A stretch of 6,017 nucleotides of DNA from Bacteroidota bacterium (GTDB lineage Bacteria; Bacteroidota; Bacteroidia; Bacteroidales; UBA4417). The position numbers and the translations under genes are program-made. Of this stretch, positions 4,921-6,017 are shown piece by piece. The number at the start of each line of letters is the position of its first letter. The first letter of the stretch is position 1. Under the pieces are notes generated by a model. The model made no database searches and was not told the origin of the DNA. It saw nothing but the letters and a program-made list of their open reading frames with translations. Location of the stretch: contig JAIFMH010000281.1 in NCBI GenBank assembly GCA_020048595.1, positions 1,793-7,809 of the forward strand, written 5' to 3'.

Positions 4921-4950
4921 TTGAAATACAATTAATTACTAATACTTTTA
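4921..4950 (+). promoter_or_regulatory. Promoter of the beta-barrel protein gene (TTG-N19-TACTTTTA)
   Basis: TTG (4921-4923) and TACTTTTA (4943-4950) are 19 bases apart, matching the Bacteroidota consensus TTG-N19-TAnnTTTG at all but the last base. Transcription would start near 4956, leaving a leader of about a dozen bases before the ATG at 4969. This supports separate transcription from the lipoprotein gene. Confidence 0.5.
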
Positions 4951-4968
4951 ATTTTAAAAATACAAATT

Positions 4969-5652
4969 ATGAAAACGAGATTTCTTTCCTTAATAACAAT
5001 GCTTTTACTTACAGGTTCTATAGCCATGGCTCAGGGAACAAGTAAGATGCCTTTTGGCATACTGGCTGGTGTAAATTTCCAGAATTTAAATGGAAAAGAT
5101 GCCAGTGGCGACAAACTTGAAAATGATATGCTCATTGGATATCATGCAGGTGTAAATATTCAGATTCCAATTGCACCTCAGTTTTATTTCCAGCCCGGGT
5201 TGCTGTATTCGAGTAAAGGCGCAAAAAATACATATACCGTTACAGGTACCGAATTCACTAACAAAACCAAGCTTTCATATATCGAAATGCCTTTGAACCT
5301 GGTTTACAAAGCTTTGCTGGGCAAAGGATACTTTATGCTTGGATTTGGCCCTTATGTGGGTTATGCTTTCGGCGGTAAAGTAATTACTGAAGGTGGATCT
5401 GCAGATGTTGAACAGAAAATTGAATTCACAAATGTTGTAGAAACTACTGATGACCTTACTACACCTTATTATAAAGCATTTGATGTAGGTGGCAATATTT
5501 TTGCCGGATACGAAATGGCAAACGGCATATTCTTTCAGTTCAACACCCAACTGGGAATGATTACAATAAACCCTGAATATAAAATAATACCTGATGATAA
5601 GTCATCCATTAAAAATACCGGATTTGGACTTTCACTTGGATACAGACTATAA
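4969..5652 (+). CDS. Outer membrane beta-barrel protein (OMP_b-brl_2/PorT-like)
   Basis: The protein has 227 residues. A signal peptide MKTRFLSLITMLLLTGSIAMA is probably cut before Gln22. The mature part is a series of alternating amphipathic strands rich in Gly and aromatic residues: FGILAGVNFQNL, MLIGYHAGVNIQIPI, FYFQPGLLYSSKGA, LSYIEMPLNLVYKAL, GYFMLGFGPYVGYAFGG, and the last strand TGFGLSLGYRL ending at the C-terminus. This is the pattern of small (about 8-stranded) barrels of the PF13568 type common in Bacteroidota. The acidic, Thr-rich stretch at about 140-160 (VEQKIEFTNVVETTDDLT) is probably an extracellular loop. The terminal residue is Leu, not the Phe favoured by many barrels. No specific substrate can be assigned; many such proteins are adhesion or structural barrels. 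It has its own promoter and an intrinsic terminator, so it is probably monocistronic. Confidence 0.9.
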   Translation: MKTRFLSLITMLLLTGSIAMAQGTSKMPFGILAGVNFQNLNGKDASGDKLENDMLIGYHAGVNIQIPIAPQFYFQPGLLYSSKGAKNTYTVTGTEFTNKTKLSYIEMPLNLVYKALLGKGYFMLGFGPYVGYAFGGKVITEGGSADVEQKIEFTNVVETTDDLTTPYYKAFDVGGNIFAGYEMANGIFFQFNTQLGMITINPEYKIIPDDKSSIKNTGFGLSLGYRL

Positions 5653-5671
5653 ACTTGTAGTATAAATAATT

Positions 5672-5709
5672 AAAATACCGTTTCTGTTAAACAGAAGCGG
5701 TATTTTTTT
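5672..5709 (+). terminator. Strong intrinsic terminator after the beta-barrel gene
   Basis: The left arm (5672-5687) and right arm (5691-5706) form a 16-bp stem around the 3-base loop TAA, with a single T-G wobble at 5681/5697. The run of seven T (5703-5709) overlaps the right arm and completes a Rho-independent terminator 20 bp after the stop codon. The A-run on the left arm means the hairpin could also stop leftward transcription. Confidence 0.9.
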
Positions 5710-5744
5710 GCGTTTAACCGGAACTCATTCCAGGCATTCATATT

Positions 5745-5764
5745 CCCCGGCCCGAAATCCGGGG
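5745..5764. repeat. GC-rich inverted repeat CCCCGG / CCGGGG
   Basis: Six-base arms flank an 8-base loop (CCCGAAAT), and the stem extends by ATT/AAT if one C (5765) is bulged. It stands out in an AT-rich spacer. No T-tract follows, so it is not a standard terminator. Confidence 0.35.
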
Positions 5765-5791
5765 CAATGTGCTGAAATTTATCCCAATCGA

Positions 5792-5935
5792 GGTATAGTA
5801 ATCGGAAAGGCCTATTGTGCTTGTTTAATTTGCTTATTTTTATACCCACGCTATGCTTCGGCTCAGGTTAAAAATAGCATTTAGAAAATGGATTTCAGTT
5901 CCCTGCGACAAGCTTACGGTAAAAATGGGAAATAG
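5792..5935 (+). pseudogene. Possible decayed 5' end of a secreted-protein gene
   Basis: One frame reads GKAYCACLICLFLYPRYASA then QVKNSI, stop (5882-5884), then continues in the same frame as KMDFSSLRQAYGKNGK to a second stop (5933-5935). The first part looks like a signal peptide with a hydrophobic core and an A-S-A/Q cleavage site, as in many Bacteroidota secreted proteins. There is no ATG in a suitable place (an ATA at 5795-5797 stands where a start could have been), so at least two disabling changes are needed. The stretch is short, and chance is a serious alternative. Confidence 0.2.
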
Positions 5936-6017
5936 TTCCTTGTGGCTATACAATTAAAAGACTTGTGACTCGTGGGTGATTTAACCCCTCTAAATTCTCA
6001 CTACCTCATCCGCCCTA

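Larger units (their letters stand above)
5710..6017. other. Right-end segment without an intact gene
   Basis: No complete coding region was found in 308 bases on either strand. It holds a GC-rich hairpin, CCCCGG (5745-5750) with CCGGGG (5759-5764), and a reading frame on the plus strand that looks like a decayed secreted protein (about 5792-5935). The last 60 bases show nothing recognisable. A gene starting beyond the window would need its leader here. Confidence 0.4.

Noticed and set aside
5275..5550. Leftward frame opposite the beta-barrel gene
   Set aside because: Antisense shadow of a clear outer membrane protein gene.

Overview
The window looks like a chromosomal segment from an environmental Bacteroidota (Bacteroidetes). 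This rests on AT-rich spacers, starts mostly without a Shine-Dalgarno sequence, at least one promoter of the TTG-N19-TAnnTTTG type, and protein families typical of that phylum: an OMP_b-brl_2 type outer membrane protein, a small AraC-like protein with an N-terminal CxxC metal-associated-like segment, a short acidic protein ending in a conserved EDEENNYYSLGGD block, and a universal stress protein of the phylum's usual type. No species can be named from the sequence alone.

Layout. The left two thirds is transcribed leftward (minus strand). In transcription order, right to left, it holds: a possible 28-residue mini-ORF (3713-3627), the AraC-like CxxC protein (3534-2974), a soluble histidine kinase (2948-2028), a stand-alone PAS protein (1808-1257), the acidic conserved hypothetical protein (824-474) and a universal stress protein cut by the left edge (395-1). 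AraC and the kinase are 25 bp apart and are probably one operon. The right third is transcribed rightward: a glycine-zipper/OmpA-domain lipoprotein (4120-4794), then a beta-barrel outer membrane protein (4969-5652) with its own promoter and a strong intrinsic terminator (5672-5709). The two blocks diverge from a 585-bp spacer (3535-4119) rich in short palindromes and repeats. The right end (5710-6017) has no intact gene but shows a possible decayed secreted-protein gene.

How it may work together. The leftward block reads as a stress and signalling neighbourhood: a cytosolic kinase, an AraC-type DNA-binding protein that may sense metal or redox state, a PAS sensor without an output domain, a small acidic protein and a USP. 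The rightward block codes for envelope proteins. It is an inference, not shown by the sequence, that the AraC protein or the kinase controls the envelope genes across the divergent spacer.

No CRISPR array, tRNA, rRNA, intact insertion sequence or defence system was seen. The most interesting points are a kinase paired with an AraC protein that has no receiver domain, tandem direct repeats just upstream of both of their start codons, a degenerate 22-nt motif recurring in two separate spacers, and a possible unlisted mini-ORF behind a perfect -7 box.
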